64,000 nt of DNA. Source: Leptospira broomii serovar Hurstbridge str. 5399. Lineage in GTDB: Bacteria > Spirochaetota > Leptospiria > Leptospirales > Leptospiraceae. The notes beneath the pieces are model-generated. The model saw only the letters and a list, made by a program, of their open reading frames with translations. It ran no database searches and was not told the DNA's origin. Every line of letters begins with the position of its first letter. Position 1 is the first letter of the stretch. This document shows, piece after piece, positions 15,489-24,525 of the stretch. A program made the position numbers and the translations under genes. The stretch is from positions 188,501 through 252,500 of the forward strand of contig NZ_AHMO02000004.1 in assembly GCF_000243715.2 (NCBI RefSeq), written 5' to 3'.

Positions 15489-17222
15489 ATGAAAAAATCA
15501 GGAGCATCCTTAGTAGTTCATGCGTTGGAGCAAATCGGGGTAAAATACACATTTGGAATTCCGGGCGTGCACAATACAGAATTATATGACGAATTAAGCA
15601 ATTCAAAGAGTATCATTCCGATTCTAGTAACTCACGAATGCGGCGCCGCCTTCATGGCTGATGCAATCAGCAGGACTTCGGATTCGATCGGAACATTGGT
15701 AATCGTTCCCGCTGCCGGAATGACTCATGCTCTCAGTGGAATCGGAGAGGCTTATTTAGACGGAATCCCTATGCTGATTATTTCGGGAGGAGTTCGAACC
15801 GATACTGGAAAAAAATATCAACTTCATCAAATAGATCAATCTTCGATATTAAAGGGAATTACGAAAAAATTCTATCAAATCCAAACACACGAGGAGATCG
15901 TTCCGACGATTTACGAAGCTTATAAGATCGCGACGACCGACGAATGCGGACCCGTCTTTATAGAAATTCCGGTGAATATCCAGCTATTCGAGGGACAGAT
16001 CTCATCTCTTCCCGATTTTAAACCGGAACGTACCTATCCACCAATAGAGCAAAGCAAAATCGAAGAAGCTTGCAAATTACTAAAATCATCCGGACATCCG
16101 GGAATCCTGGTAGGTTGGGGAGGAAGGGAGGCGACCGAAGAACTGATTAAAATATCAGAAATATTGAATGCTCCTGTCGCGACGACCCTCCAGGGACTTA
16201 GCGTATTTCCGGCGAATCATCCGCATCATACCGGCATGGGGTTCGGCTCATATTCCGTACCGGCGGGGGAAGCGGCTTTTTCATCCTGTGATTGCCTTCT
16301 AGCGATCGGTACTCGATTCTCGGAAATTCCGACCGGAAGTTTCGGAATGAAAGTCCCGAAGGATTTAATTCATATAGATATAAATCCGGACGTATTTTCG
16401 AAAAATTATCCGGCCACCGTGGAAATTGCCGGAGATGCCAAACAGGTCTTGTTGGCATTGATACAGGGATTGGAGCAGAATGAGTTTAGGAAAAATGAAT
16501 ATACTCATCTCAGTAAGATAATTCGCGAAAAAAAAGAAGCTTACTCCAAGGAATGGGAAAATCACCAAGTTTCTAACAAAATCAATCCATATCTATTTTT
16601 CAAAGAACTACGTGCTAAAATGCAGGAAGAGGACATTCTAGTCGTGGACGACGGAAATCACACCTTTTTGGCGGAAGAACTGTTTCCGGTTTATCGCTCC
16701 AAAACTTTTCTTTCTCCGACCGATTTCAATTCTATGGGGTATTGTGTTCCCGCAACCATCGGAGCTAAGCTGGCGCATCCTGATAGAAAAGTAGTAGGTA
16801 TCGTCGGAGACGGTGCATTTCTTATGACCGGGCTTGAACTGATTACTGCAACAGTGCATTCTTTGGGAACCGTTATATTCGTATTTTATGATGGAGAATT
16901 ATCTCAAATTTCGCAAGGACAGCAGATACCTTACGGTAGAAAGACATGCACTATTCTGGGCGAATTACAGCTGGAAGGAGTCGCTAGGGCTACTGGAGCG
17001 GCGTATATATCTTTGCATTCCAACGATCACATAGAAAAGACGATACAAGAGGCGTTTCTATTATCCGAAATGGGAAGGCCGGTGATAGTCGACGTGAAGA
17101 TAGATTACTCGAAGGCCACAAGATTTACTAAAGGAGTAGTAAAAGTGAATTTGGGCCGGTTTCCTCTCGGCGAGAAATTCAGATTTATCGGGCGCGCTCT
17201 TATCCGAAAGTTTACAGGATGA
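15489..17222 (+). CDS. Thiamine diphosphate-dependent enzyme, acetolactate synthase-like
   Basis: 577 residues, the usual size of the acetohydroxyacid synthase/2-oxoacid decarboxylase family. GAGGGAAAT precedes ATG 15489. N-terminal pyrimidine-binding domain with the activating Glu in THECGAAFMADA; middle domain about residues 190-330; C-terminal diphosphate-binding domain with GDGAFLMTGLEL. Downstream of GDG the usual Asn metal ligand appears to be replaced (FVFYDGELSQ rather than FNN), which is unusual. Biosynthetic acetolactate synthase is unlikely given the context with a FAD dehydrogenase and an FNR-type site. Reaction unknown; a decarboxylase or carboligase is most plausible. Confidence 0.8.
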   Translation: MKKSGASLVVHALEQIGVKYTFGIPGVHNTELYDELSNSKSIIPILVTHECGAAFMADAISRTSDSIGTLVIVPAAGMTHALSGIGEAYLDGIPMLIISGGVRTDTGKKYQLHQIDQSSILKGITKKFYQIQTHEEIVPTIYEAYKIATTDECGPVFIEIPVNIQLFEGQISSLPDFKPERTYPPIEQSKIEEACKLLKSSGHPGILVGWGGREATEELIKISEILNAPVATTLQGLSVFPANHPHHTGMGFGSYSVPAGEAAFSSCDCLLAIGTRFSEIPTGSFGMKVPKDLIHIDINPDVFSKNYPATVEIAGDAKQVLLALIQGLEQNEFRKNEYTHLSKIIREKKEAYSKEWENHQVSNKINPYLFFKELRAKMQEEDILVVDDGNHTFLAEELFPVYRSKTFLSPTDFNSMGYCVPATIGAKLAHPDRKVVGIVGDGAFLMTGLELITATVHSLGTVIFVFYDGELSQISQGQQIPYGRKTCTILGELQLEGVARATGAAYISLHSNDHIEKTIQEAFLLSEMGRPVIVDVKIDYSKATRFTKGVVKVNLGRFPLGEKFRFIGRALIRKFTG

Positions 17223-17580
17223 CTGTATTTATTATAAAATTGGAATCGACTTTTAAAGATAAAAAGGAAGGAAAATCGTTTAAACGAAAGGATCCTTTCT
17301 TTGCAATCTCTATCACCTGCAGATAGATTTTCTTTTTCGTCAATCCGGACCGATTTACAATAATACCGGGCTTTTATAAGCGACATGGTGGCGGCGGTTT
17401 TGAATTTTTCCCCTTTTTGGCTTAAAACGGTCTATAATATCCAATCTTAAAATAACCGCATTCAAAACATTTCATGTTCAATGTAACGGATTCTTTTCGT
17501 TTATCATCGGATTCATTTTTAAAATATTAAATTCGAGAATATACGTCGTGATAAATATCATCGTCCGTTCTCGGTGTAAT
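17223..17580. other. Intergenic stretch, no gene seen
   Basis: Between the TPP enzyme and the nos promoter. No reading frame with a start signal. I see no clear terminator for the upstream operon, so some read-through into nos is possible. Confidence 0.4.
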
Positions 17581-17621
17581 TTGATCTATATCAATGCTAA
17601 ATTCTGCGATTGCATGCTAAT
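17581..17621 (+). promoter_or_regulatory. FNR/CRP-type site and promoter of the nos operon
   Basis: TTGATCTATATCAA (17581-17594) is a perfect TTGAT-N4-ATCAA. A -10-like GCTAAT at 17616-17621 would put the transcription start near 17628, about 40 bases from the centre of the site: the position of an activator at a class II FNR promoter. The leader to the ATG at 17703 would be about 75 bases. Confidence 0.7.
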
Positions 17622-17702
17622 CTGAATATCTGGCAATATCTCGACTTTTTGTTTGGAATATCGAGAATTTATTATTTTGCCTGAGTTGGGAGAATATTCG
17701 AG

Positions 17703-18164
17703 ATGGATGTTAAATTAATAAATAATAAATTTATTAAAAGAAAGTCTATTGCTGCGTTTTTTATTCTGTTTTCCATAATTTCGTATTCATTTTGCGGAAA
17801 GGAGAAAGTTGGAGAAACAGAGAATAATGTAAGCAATAAGGGTATCGGTCCGGTATCCTCGGTTACTTTGGGCCCTATCGACGAGTCGATGGTGCAGAAA
17901 GGTAAGAAGCAATTCGAAACGAAATGCAGCGCCTGTCATAAGTTTGAAGAGAAGGTCGTCGGTCCGGCTTTGAAAGGGGTTACAGAGAGAAGAACTCCGG
18001 AATGGATCATGAACATGATTCTGAATCCGACCGAAATGACTCAAAAGGATCCGGTAGCAATGGGACTTCTTGCCGAACATCTAACTCAAATGACGTTCCA
18101 AAATGTAAAAGAATCCGAAGCTCGAGAAATTCTAGAGTACTTCAGAAAATCGGATAAAAAATAA
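17703..18164 (+). CDS. Membrane-anchored class I cytochrome c of the nos cluster
   Basis: 153 residues. GGGAG lies about 10 bases before the ATG. The N-terminal signal (SIAAFFILFSIISYSF) ends at Cys31 in a lipobox-like SYSFC, so the protein is probably a lipoprotein facing the periplasm. Haem attachment is CSACH (Cys75, Cys78, His79) and Met130 is a plausible second axial ligand. It is the first gene of the nos operon, 13 bp before nosZ. A small cytochrome c beside clade II nosZ is expected to pass electrons to the CuA site; that role is inferred from position. Confidence 0.88.
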   Translation: MDVKLINNKFIKRKSIAAFFILFSIISYSFCGKEKVGETENNVSNKGIGPVSSVTLGPIDESMVQKGKKQFETKCSACHKFEEKVVGPALKGVTERRTPEWIMNMILNPTEMTQKDPVAMGLLAEHLTQMTFQNVKESEAREILEYFRKSDKK

Positions 18165-18177
18165 GGTAGGGCGAAAG

Positions 18178-20094
18178 ATGAATATTAAAATATTCAAATA
18201 TTTCTTTTATTTAGGATTAGTATTCCTAGCATTTGTCGGATGTAAAAAAGGAGCTGCAACGGCTTCTCTTGCATCGGATGCCGCAAAGAGAGTTTATGTT
18301 GCCCCGGGAGATAAGGACGAAGTCTATGCTTTCCTCTCTGGCGGATTTAGCGGACAAATGTCCGTGTACGGAATTCCTTCCGCAAGGTTGTTTAAGATTA
18401 TTCCGGTCTTCTCTGTCTTTCCGGAAAACGGTTACGGGTATGACGAAGAAACCAAGAATATGCTTAGGACGACCCACGGTTACGTTCCCTGGGACGATAG
18501 TCATCACGTCGAGGCTTCGATGACCGACGGGAAGCAGGACGGCCGATGGTTGTTTCTAAATGCGAATAACACTCCGCGGCTAGCTAGAATCGATTTGAGA
18601 TCCTTTGAAACTAAGGAGATTATTGAGATTCCGAATACCGCCGGTAATCACGCGTCTCCGTTCTCAACCGAAAATACCGAATATTTAATGGCCGCAACCA
18701 GGTTCTCGGTCCCTATTCCTCAAAGCAGTGTTCCGATCGAAAACTTTTCTAAAGGTGATTTTAAGGGAACGATCACTATGGTTAAAGTCGATCCTAAATC
18801 AGGACGTCTTTCGATCGAGTTGCAAATACTCGTTCCAGGATTCGATTACGATCTCTCGCATTGCGGAAAAGGAAAATCCCATGATTGGTGTTTCTTTACT
18901 TCATATAATACCGAGCAAGCATATAAGATGATAGAAGTCGGGGCTTCTAAAAACGATAAGGATTATATCCTCGCCTTCAATTGGGTTCGTGCTAAGCAAT
19001 GTTTGGATCAAGGTAAAGCTTCCAATTTCGGCGGAGAATATTATAGAAATTTCTTACCGGAAAATCAACCGGCGATTTCGGAGAAATTAAGCGGAGTTAA
19101 AATGCTTCAACCGAAAGACTGTCCGGGCGTAATGTATTATTTACCGACTCCAAAAAGCCCGCATGGAACCGACGTTGACCCGACGGGAGAGTATATCGTA
19201 GGCGGAGGTAAATTGGCGACGGTCATTCCGGTTCACTCTTTTACCAAGCTCTTGGATGTAAAAGATAAACCCGAACATAGAACGAAGGAAATTATGAGTA
19301 TCCCGGTTCTAAAGTATGAATCTACTTTAGCGGGAGAAGTGAATAAGCCTTGTTTAGGTCCTTTACATACGGAATTTGACGGAAAGGGATATGCATATAC
19401 TTCCTGTTTTGTCAGCTCGGAAGTCGTAAAATGGAAGCTCGGCACCTGGGAAGTGGTTCAACATTTGCCTGCCTACTATAGTGTCGGCCACCTTTCGATC
19501 GTAGGAGGAAGTTCTAAAGAACCTTATGGAAAGTATTTGATAGCTTTAAATAAGATTACGAAGGATCGATACCTTCCGGTTGGAATGGAATTACCGCAAA
19601 GCGCTCAGTTGTACGATATTTCGGGTAACAAAGCGGAATTGCTTTCGGATTTTCCTACCGTAGGGGAACCCCATTATTCTCAAATGATACCTGCTAAAAT
19701 GTTAATGGACAAGGCAGCTAAAATTTATCCGTTAGAAGAGAATAAACATCCGTACGCGATTAAAAGCGAAAAGGATGCGAGAATAATTCGCGAAGGAAAC
19801 GTGGTCAGGGTTTTAATGACTCAAATAAGATCCCATTTTAAACCGGATACCATCGAAGTGCGAAAAGGGGATACCGTCTATTTCCACGTCACTAATTTGG
19901 AGCAAGACTTTGATATTCCTCACGGCTTTGCGATCAACGGTGCGCCGGAAATGCCGAACCTACTGATTATGCCCGGTCAAACGAGAACTTTCAAATGGCA
20001 GGCTTCGAAACCCGGAATTTACCCCTTTTACTGCACGGATTTTTGTTCCGCCTTGCATCAAGAAATGCAACAATACATTCGTGTAAGTCCTTAA
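18178..20094 (+). CDS. nosZ: Nitrous oxide reductase, clade II (Sec-exported type)
   Basis: 638 residues; reduces N2O to N2 in the periplasm. The N-terminus is a Sec/lipoprotein-type signal (FFYLGLVFLAFVGCKKG, Cys22) and not the twin-arginine signal of clade I. The beta-propeller holds the CuZ site; His100 and the pair His109-His110 (DDSHH) are among its ligands. The C-terminal cupredoxin domain carries CuA: C-x3-C-x3-H-x2-M at Cys619, Cys623, His627, Met630, with another His in PHGFAING. Length and motifs are complete, so the enzyme should be functional. Downstream genes supply copper and the assembly ABC transporter. Confidence 0.95.
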   Translation: MNIKIFKYFFYLGLVFLAFVGCKKGAATASLASDAAKRVYVAPGDKDEVYAFLSGGFSGQMSVYGIPSARLFKIIPVFSVFPENGYGYDEETKNMLRTTHGYVPWDDSHHVEASMTDGKQDGRWLFLNANNTPRLARIDLRSFETKEIIEIPNTAGNHASPFSTENTEYLMAATRFSVPIPQSSVPIENFSKGDFKGTITMVKVDPKSGRLSIELQILVPGFDYDLSHCGKGKSHDWCFFTSYNTEQAYKMIEVGASKNDKDYILAFNWVRAKQCLDQGKASNFGGEYYRNFLPENQPAISEKLSGVKMLQPKDCPGVMYYLPTPKSPHGTDVDPTGEYIVGGGKLATVIPVHSFTKLLDVKDKPEHRTKEIMSIPVLKYESTLAGEVNKPCLGPLHTEFDGKGYAYTSCFVSSEVVKWKLGTWEVVQHLPAYYSVGHLSIVGGSSKEPYGKYLIALNKITKDRYLPVGMELPQSAQLYDISGNKAELLSDFPTVGEPHYSQMIPAKMLMDKAAKIYPLEENKHPYAIKSEKDARIIREGNVVRVLMTQIRSHFKPDTIEVRKGDTVYFHVTNLEQDFDIPHGFAINGAPEMPNLLIMPGQTRTFKWQASKPGIYPFYCTDFCSALHQEMQQYIRVSP

Positions 20095-20106
20095 AAGAAG
20101 AAAGTT

Positions 20107-20715
20107 ATGAAAGATTTATTATTTCAAAAACTTTCTAAACAAAACCGACTCCTAATTTTAGGGGTCGGCATCGTTCTTCTCGGCGTTTTCTTTCTGCCTC
20201 TATGGGATATCTCTCTGGATGCTCCCCAGTATCCGGAGGGGTTGGGAATGAAAATATGGATCAATACCGTAACCGGTTCCACTCCCTACGACTTGCAGAA
20301 TATTAATTTATTAAATCATTATATAGGTATGCGGGAAATCATATCAGCATCGATACCGGAATTATTGTTTATGCCATATGTGCTGGCATATTTAATTTTC
20401 GGAGCGTTTGTGACGGTCCTGATCCCTAGGGTTGGATTTGCAGCATTAGGAATAGTCAATATAGTCCTTGTTGGATTGGTAGGTTTATACGATTTTTGGA
20501 GATGGGAATATAACTACAGCCATAATCTGAATCCGGATGCGCCGATTATTGTTCCAGGCATGGCATATCAACCTCCTTTATTAGGTTGTAAACAGATGTT
20601 GAATATAACGGCATGCAGTTATCCTTCGTACGGAGGAATAATTCTTTTTTCGGCTCTGTTATGCCTGTTTATCATAATATGGTTTGAGAGAAAACGATAT
20701 CTATATGAAAAATAG
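20107..20715 (+). CDS. Membrane protein between nosZ and nosL
   Basis: 202 residues with about four membrane segments (LLILGVGIVLLGVFFLPLW, LLFMPYVLAYLIFGAFVTVLI, LGIVNIVLVGLVGLYDFW, IILFSALLCLFIIIW). A hypothetical membrane protein occupies the same place, nosZ-x-nosL-nosD-nosF-nosY, in many clade II clusters, for example in Bacteroidetes. Extracytoplasmic loops carry conserved-looking segments (SPYD/STPYDL, NPDAPIIVPGMAYQPPLLGCKQ) with two cysteines. A role in N2O reductase maturation or electron transfer from quinol is possible but not shown by the sequence. Confidence 0.75.
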   Translation: MKDLLFQKLSKQNRLLILGVGIVLLGVFFLPLWDISLDAPQYPEGLGMKIWINTVTGSTPYDLQNINLLNHYIGMREIISASIPELLFMPYVLAYLIFGAFVTVLIPRVGFAALGIVNIVLVGLVGLYDFWRWEYNYSHNLNPDAPIIVPGMAYQPPLLGCKQMLNITACSYPSYGGIILFSALLCLFIIIWFERKRYLYEK

Positions 20716-21112
20716 AATATACTATTCTTCCTTAATCATTCTCATTCTTTCGGTCGGTTGCGCGAAAAATGAGCCGATACTACCCGAGGCAGGACGGGAG
20801 CAATGTCAATATTGTTCGATGTCCATCGTCGATTTCCGGTTTCATGCGCAATTTTTAACGCAAAAAGGTCGCAGATATTATTTCGATTCGATCGAATGTT
20901 TGCAATCCTATATTCGTGAAAATCAGCCGGCTATCCGTTCTATTTGGGTTTCGGATTTCGAGAATCCCGGAAAAATGTTGCTCGAACCAAACGCGGTTTT
21001 CGTTCAATCCGAATCGATTCATTCCCCGATGGGAAGGGGGCTTGGGGCTTTTCGATCGTTGGAGAGAGCAAAATCATATCTAACGTTACATACCGGCATT
21101 TTGATTCAGTGA
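20705..21112 (+). CDS. nosL: Copper chaperone lipoprotein NosL
   Basis: ATG 20705 gives a proper lipoprotein signal with lipobox LSVGC (Cys19); the frame opens seven codons earlier, but that start would spoil the signal. The copper site motif C-x2-C-x-M is present (Cys34, Cys37, Met39, in QYCSM). 135 residues from this start. NosL delivers Cu(I) to the NosDFY machinery and apo-NosZ outside the cytoplasm. It overlaps the preceding gene by 11 bp and is followed at once by nosD. Confidence 0.9.
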   Translation: MKNRIYYSSLIILILSVGCAKNEPILPEAGREQCQYCSMSIVDFRFHAQFLTQKGRRYYFDSIECLQSYIRENQPAIRSIWVSDFENPGKMLLEPNAVFVQSESIHSPMGRGLGAFRSLERAKSYLTLHTGILIQ

Positions 21113-21116
21113 GTTT

Positions 21117-22409
21117 ATGAGCTTTAAGATAAGGCGAGCTCTAAAGCAAAATCCCGCGATTTCAGCCGTCGTTAGAAGTATAAACGGAATTATTTTCTTT
21201 GTTTTGATTCTATTCGGAAATGAACTTTTTCCCAAGGAAATTACCGTCTGTGTCGATTGCGCCATTTCCTCGGTCCGGAGCGCCATCAATAAATCTCGGG
21301 ATGGAGATTCGATAATTATAAAATCCGGGATATACAGAGAAGGTGAAATTCATGTTGATAAGAGAATTTCGATTCTCGGGCTACCGGGGGCCATAATCGA
21401 CGGAAAAAAAGAGAAGCATGTTTTCGAAGTCACCTCGAACGGAGTAACAATTCGAGGATTGAAAATTATTGCGAGCGGCATTTCGGACACAGCGGAGTAC
21501 GCCGGAATTCATGCCCAGAAGATCATTAACTGTACTTTTGCAAATAATACGTTCGAAGATACGGCTTATGCGATTTATTTAGCCGAGGTGAGTCATTGTC
21601 AAATAAAAGATAATATTACCCAGGGTAATGCGCGTAACGAGGTTTCGGGCGGAAACGGAGTTCATCTTTGGAATTCGAAGTACGTGCAAATTATAGGTAA
21701 TCGGGCGGAAAAACATCGTGACGGGATTTACTTGGAATTCTCCTCCAACCTTAAGATAGAAAATAACATTTCTAAAAACAATATCAGATACGGAATGCAT
21801 TTCATGTTTTCATCCGATAACGATTTTCGAGGAAACACTTTCGAGAGCAACTCTGCCGGCGTTGCGGTAATGTACAGCAAGAATATTCTGATCGAAAACA
21901 ATACATTCAGAAATAATTGGGGGGAAAGTTCTTACGGCCTCCTGTTAAAGGAAATCTCCGATAGTATTTTGGTAAAAAATAAATTCATAGAAAACTCTAC
22001 GGCTATCTTTGCAGACGGTTGTAATCGAAATTTTTTCACCCATAATACGATCGAAGAAAACGGTTGGGGTGTGCGTATTTTAGGAAGCAGCGATTCGAAC
22101 GTTTTTTCTAAAAATGATTTTCGGGATAACGTGTTTGATATCAGCACTAATGCGAAGCAAACTACGAATAAATTTTCCCAGAATTACTGGGATAGCTATA
22201 GAGGTTACGATTTGGACGGCGATAAAATCGGGGATTCTCCGCATAGGCCGATTCATTTTTTCGGGTATTGGGTCGCGATTTACCCGTTCCTAATGGTCCT
22301 TTACGAATCTCCGGTCGTTACATTTTTGCAAGGAATTGAGAATGCATTTCCTATAGTAACACCGATCGATTTTGAAGACCCGAAACCGACCATGAAAGGA
22401 AACATATGA
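21117..22409 (+). CDS. nosD: NosD, periplasmic beta-helix protein for CuZ assembly
   Basis: 430 residues: an N-terminal signal segment (GIIFFVLILFGNELF), then a long right-handed parallel beta-helix (about residues 60-370) built from Asn-rich repeats such as ENNTFRNN and SDSNVFSKNDFRDNVFDIS, as in the NosD/CASH family. NosD docks on the NosFY ABC transporter and helps load copper-sulfide into NosZ. The C-terminal segment (WVAIYPFLMVLYESPVV) may help anchoring. It overlaps nosF by 4 bp. Confidence 0.9.
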   Translation: MSFKIRRALKQNPAISAVVRSINGIIFFVLILFGNELFPKEITVCVDCAISSVRSAINKSRDGDSIIIKSGIYREGEIHVDKRISILGLPGAIIDGKKEKHVFEVTSNGVTIRGLKIIASGISDTAEYAGIHAQKIINCTFANNTFEDTAYAIYLAEVSHCQIKDNITQGNARNEVSGGNGVHLWNSKYVQIIGNRAEKHRDGIYLEFSSNLKIENNISKNNIRYGMHFMFSSDNDFRGNTFESNSAGVAVMYSKNILIENNTFRNNWGESSYGLLLKEISDSILVKNKFIENSTAIFADGCNRNFFTHNTIEENGWGVRILGSSDSNVFSKNDFRDNVFDISTNAKQTTNKFSQNYWDSYRGYDLDGDKIGDSPHRPIHFFGYWVAIYPFLMVLYESPVVTFLQGIENAFPIVTPIDFEDPKPTMKGNI

Positions 22410-23125
22410 TAGATATAAGAAATTTAGAAGTTTCCTACGGCAAATCAAAGGTTGTAAAGGATGTCTCGTTTCGGGTTGAAGGAGGAAATATTCTATCCAT
22501 CATAGGTCCGAACGGTTCGGGTAAAAGTTCGCTAATAAAAAGCATTATCGGCTTAGTAAAGCCTTCAAGCGGCTCGATTTTTTTTGAGAACGTTTCCCGA
22601 TCGGCGCAAACGAGAGCGGAAGGCAGCATAGGTTATATGCCGCAAAGCCCAAGTTTTCCTAAAAATCTTACGATTCTAGAATTGGTCGATTTTTTTAAGA
22701 AATTGGAGCCCTTCGACGAAGAAACTTTTTCCGAAATGTATGAAAACTTGGGATTAAGGTCTCAGGAGGATAAGAAAATAGGATCTCTTTCCGGAGGAAC
22801 AAAACAGAAAGTTAATATACTCCAATGTTTTTCTTCTAAAAAGGATATATATCTAATCGATGAACCGACTGCGAGTCTGGATCCTTACGTATCTCATATT
22901 TTGAAGGAACTCCTTAGGAGCAAAAAAAAGGAGGGGGCTCTACTCATTTTCTCCACTCATATTCTTGCGGAAGTCGAAGATGTAGCGGACCGATTTTTAC
23001 TTTTATCGGACGGATCTCTTTTGATCGATGAATCTCCTAAAGAATTTCTTCGGAAAAGCGGATTCGAAAGTTTACAACTCTCGCTTATGGAATTTTGGAA
23101 CAGGGAATATAAGAATAAACGATGA
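22406..23125 (+). CDS. nosF: NosF, ABC transporter ATPase for N2O reductase assembly
   Basis: 239 residues, a complete ABC ATPase: Walker A GPNGSGKS (residues 34-41), Q-loop YMPQSPSF, signature LSGGTKQKVNI, Walker B with catalytic Glu in YLIDEPTASLDP, and switch His in IFSTHILAEVE. ATP hydrolysis by NosF drives the NosY-linked supply of a sulfur species for CuZ. The gene overlaps nosD and nosY by 4 bp each, so all three are coupled. Confidence 0.93.
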   Translation: MIDIRNLEVSYGKSKVVKDVSFRVEGGNILSIIGPNGSGKSSLIKSIIGLVKPSSGSIFFENVSRSAQTRAEGSIGYMPQSPSFPKNLTILELVDFFKKLEPFDEETFSEMYENLGLRSQEDKKIGSLSGGTKQKVNILQCFSSKKDIYLIDEPTASLDPYVSHILKELLRSKKKEGALLIFSTHILAEVEDVADRFLLLSDGSLLIDESPKEFLRKSGFESLQLSLMEFWNREYKNKR

Positions 23126-23907
23126 AAGAAATTCTAATTTTCGAACTAAAAGAAAATATTAGAAGCAGGTGGATTTTCATCTTCGGATTTTTTCTGGCGA
23201 TTTGCGTCAGCATCTTGAATTATTTCGGCGATGAGAACGGAGTTAGGCTTATCGCAAGTTTAATGAACGTGGTTCTTCTAATCGTTCCTCTCTTTACGAT
23301 TACTTTTGCAGGCTTGTCCTTTATGGATTCTCTTCCTTTTGCGGAAGTGCTATTTTCCAAATCGGTCACTAGATCGGAATATTTTATAGGGAAATACTTG
23401 GGAATTTCCGCCTCATTATCGCTCGGTTTATTATTAGGCGTGGGGATTCCCGGGTTCGTCTCGTTTTATTCCGATATTCATTTTGTTCTCCTTTTTTTGG
23501 AATTGATCTGCTTCGGTGTGATCTTGATTTTGATTTTCGTATCCTTAGCTTTTTTGCTAGCCACATTCTTTAAAAAAGGGGAATTAATTATCGCAGGCGC
23601 TCTCCTGATTTGGCTGTATTTCTTTATATTCTTCGATTCGTTTATTTTTGTTTTAAGTTTATATTTGGGAGAGTATCCGATAGAAATCCCCGCTTTAATC
23701 ATAATATTATTAAACCCTATCGATTTGGTTAGAATTACGATGGTATTGCAGACGAAGGCGTCCGTTTTACTCGGTTTTTCCGGTGCCTTTTTATTGAAAA
23801 CGTTAGGGACTCTATGGGTAATCTGCCTTTGTATTTGCGTCCTTACCGCCTGGATTTTTTGGCCGCTCTTCTTCGCTTATCAACGGTTTATGAAAAAGAA
23901 TTTTTAG
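23122..23907 (+). CDS. nosY: NosY, ABC transporter permease
   Basis: 261 residues, six membrane segments, ABC-2 permease type. It starts inside the nosF stop. With NosF it forms the transporter that NosD docks on. Segments include WIFIFGFFLAICVSIL, VVLLIVPLFTITFAGLSFMDSLPF and a long C-terminal hydrophobic helix ending in FFAYQRFMKKNF. Last gene of the nos operon; a hairpin follows. Confidence 0.9.
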   Translation: MKEILIFELKENIRSRWIFIFGFFLAICVSILNYFGDENGVRLIASLMNVVLLIVPLFTITFAGLSFMDSLPFAEVLFSKSVTRSEYFIGKYLGISASLSLGLLLGVGIPGFVSFYSDIHFVLLFLELICFGVILILIFVSLAFLLATFFKKGELIIAGALLIWLYFFIFFDSFIFVLSLYLGEYPIEIPALIIILLNPIDLVRITMVLQTKASVLLGFSGAFLLKTLGTLWVICLCICVLTAWIFWPLFFAYQRFMKKNF

Positions 23908-23913
23908 AGAGCT

Positions 23914-23939
23914 TTCGCTTTCTCCGATTATAAAGCGAA
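23914..23939 (+). terminator. Hairpin at the end of the nos operon
   Basis: TTCGCTTT (23914-23921) pairs perfectly with AAAGCGAA (23932-23939), loop of 10, starting seven bases after the nosY stop. No T-run follows directly, so it is a factor-independent terminator of weak type or a 3' protective hairpin. Confidence 0.55.
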
Positions 23940-24525
23940 GTTTATAGGTTGCTTTTGATTTTCAAAATAGACTGGATCGGATCGAAATTCACCGAAGTTC
24001 CAAGAACGGAATAGGATAAATTCGAAGTTACTACCGTTCCTTTAGAGGACATGTATGGCAGCCGAATTCGGATGTTTTGAACCAATCAGAAAGGAGGTTT
24101 CGATCTCTTTCGGCCATATTTCAAAAATTCCTATCCGGATTAAAAAATACTGGTAAACGTATGTTTTCTACCCCAGACTGCCCGAAATGGCGGCCAACGG
24201 TAGGCGGATATTTTGGATCTTCATCCGCACATTAGACCGAAACTTGCGAATTTTCGAAGGTTACTTTCTTCGTCCGATCGATACTTTGGTTCCCCGCTTA
24301 CAGGCTTTTTATTATTTCGAGAAATACTCCATACTTAGTGGAATCAATCGAATCTTCCCGATGATCAGGAGGGTTCGGGATGTCTAAAGATAAGTAAGGG
24401 AAAGGATTTCGGCATATGAGGTTTATGGCCAATCATCGCGAAAACTTTCCTGCTTTGTTAAACGAAGGGGCTTACCCTAAGTGAAAAGAATTGTTCCGCA
24501 AATCGAGAGATAAGGAGAAGATTGA
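23940..24525. other. Intergenic stretch, no convincing gene
   Basis: A 66-codon frame on the plus strand (24187-24387) has no ribosome-binding site and an atypical, Arg/Phe/Ile-rich composition, so I do not call it. GAGAAGATTG just before 24526 provides the ribosome-binding site of the next gene. Confidence 0.4.

Noticed and set aside
24187..24387. 66-codon plus-strand frame in the gap after nosY
   Set aside because: No ribosome-binding site and no coding-like composition; adjacent sequence shows no operon.
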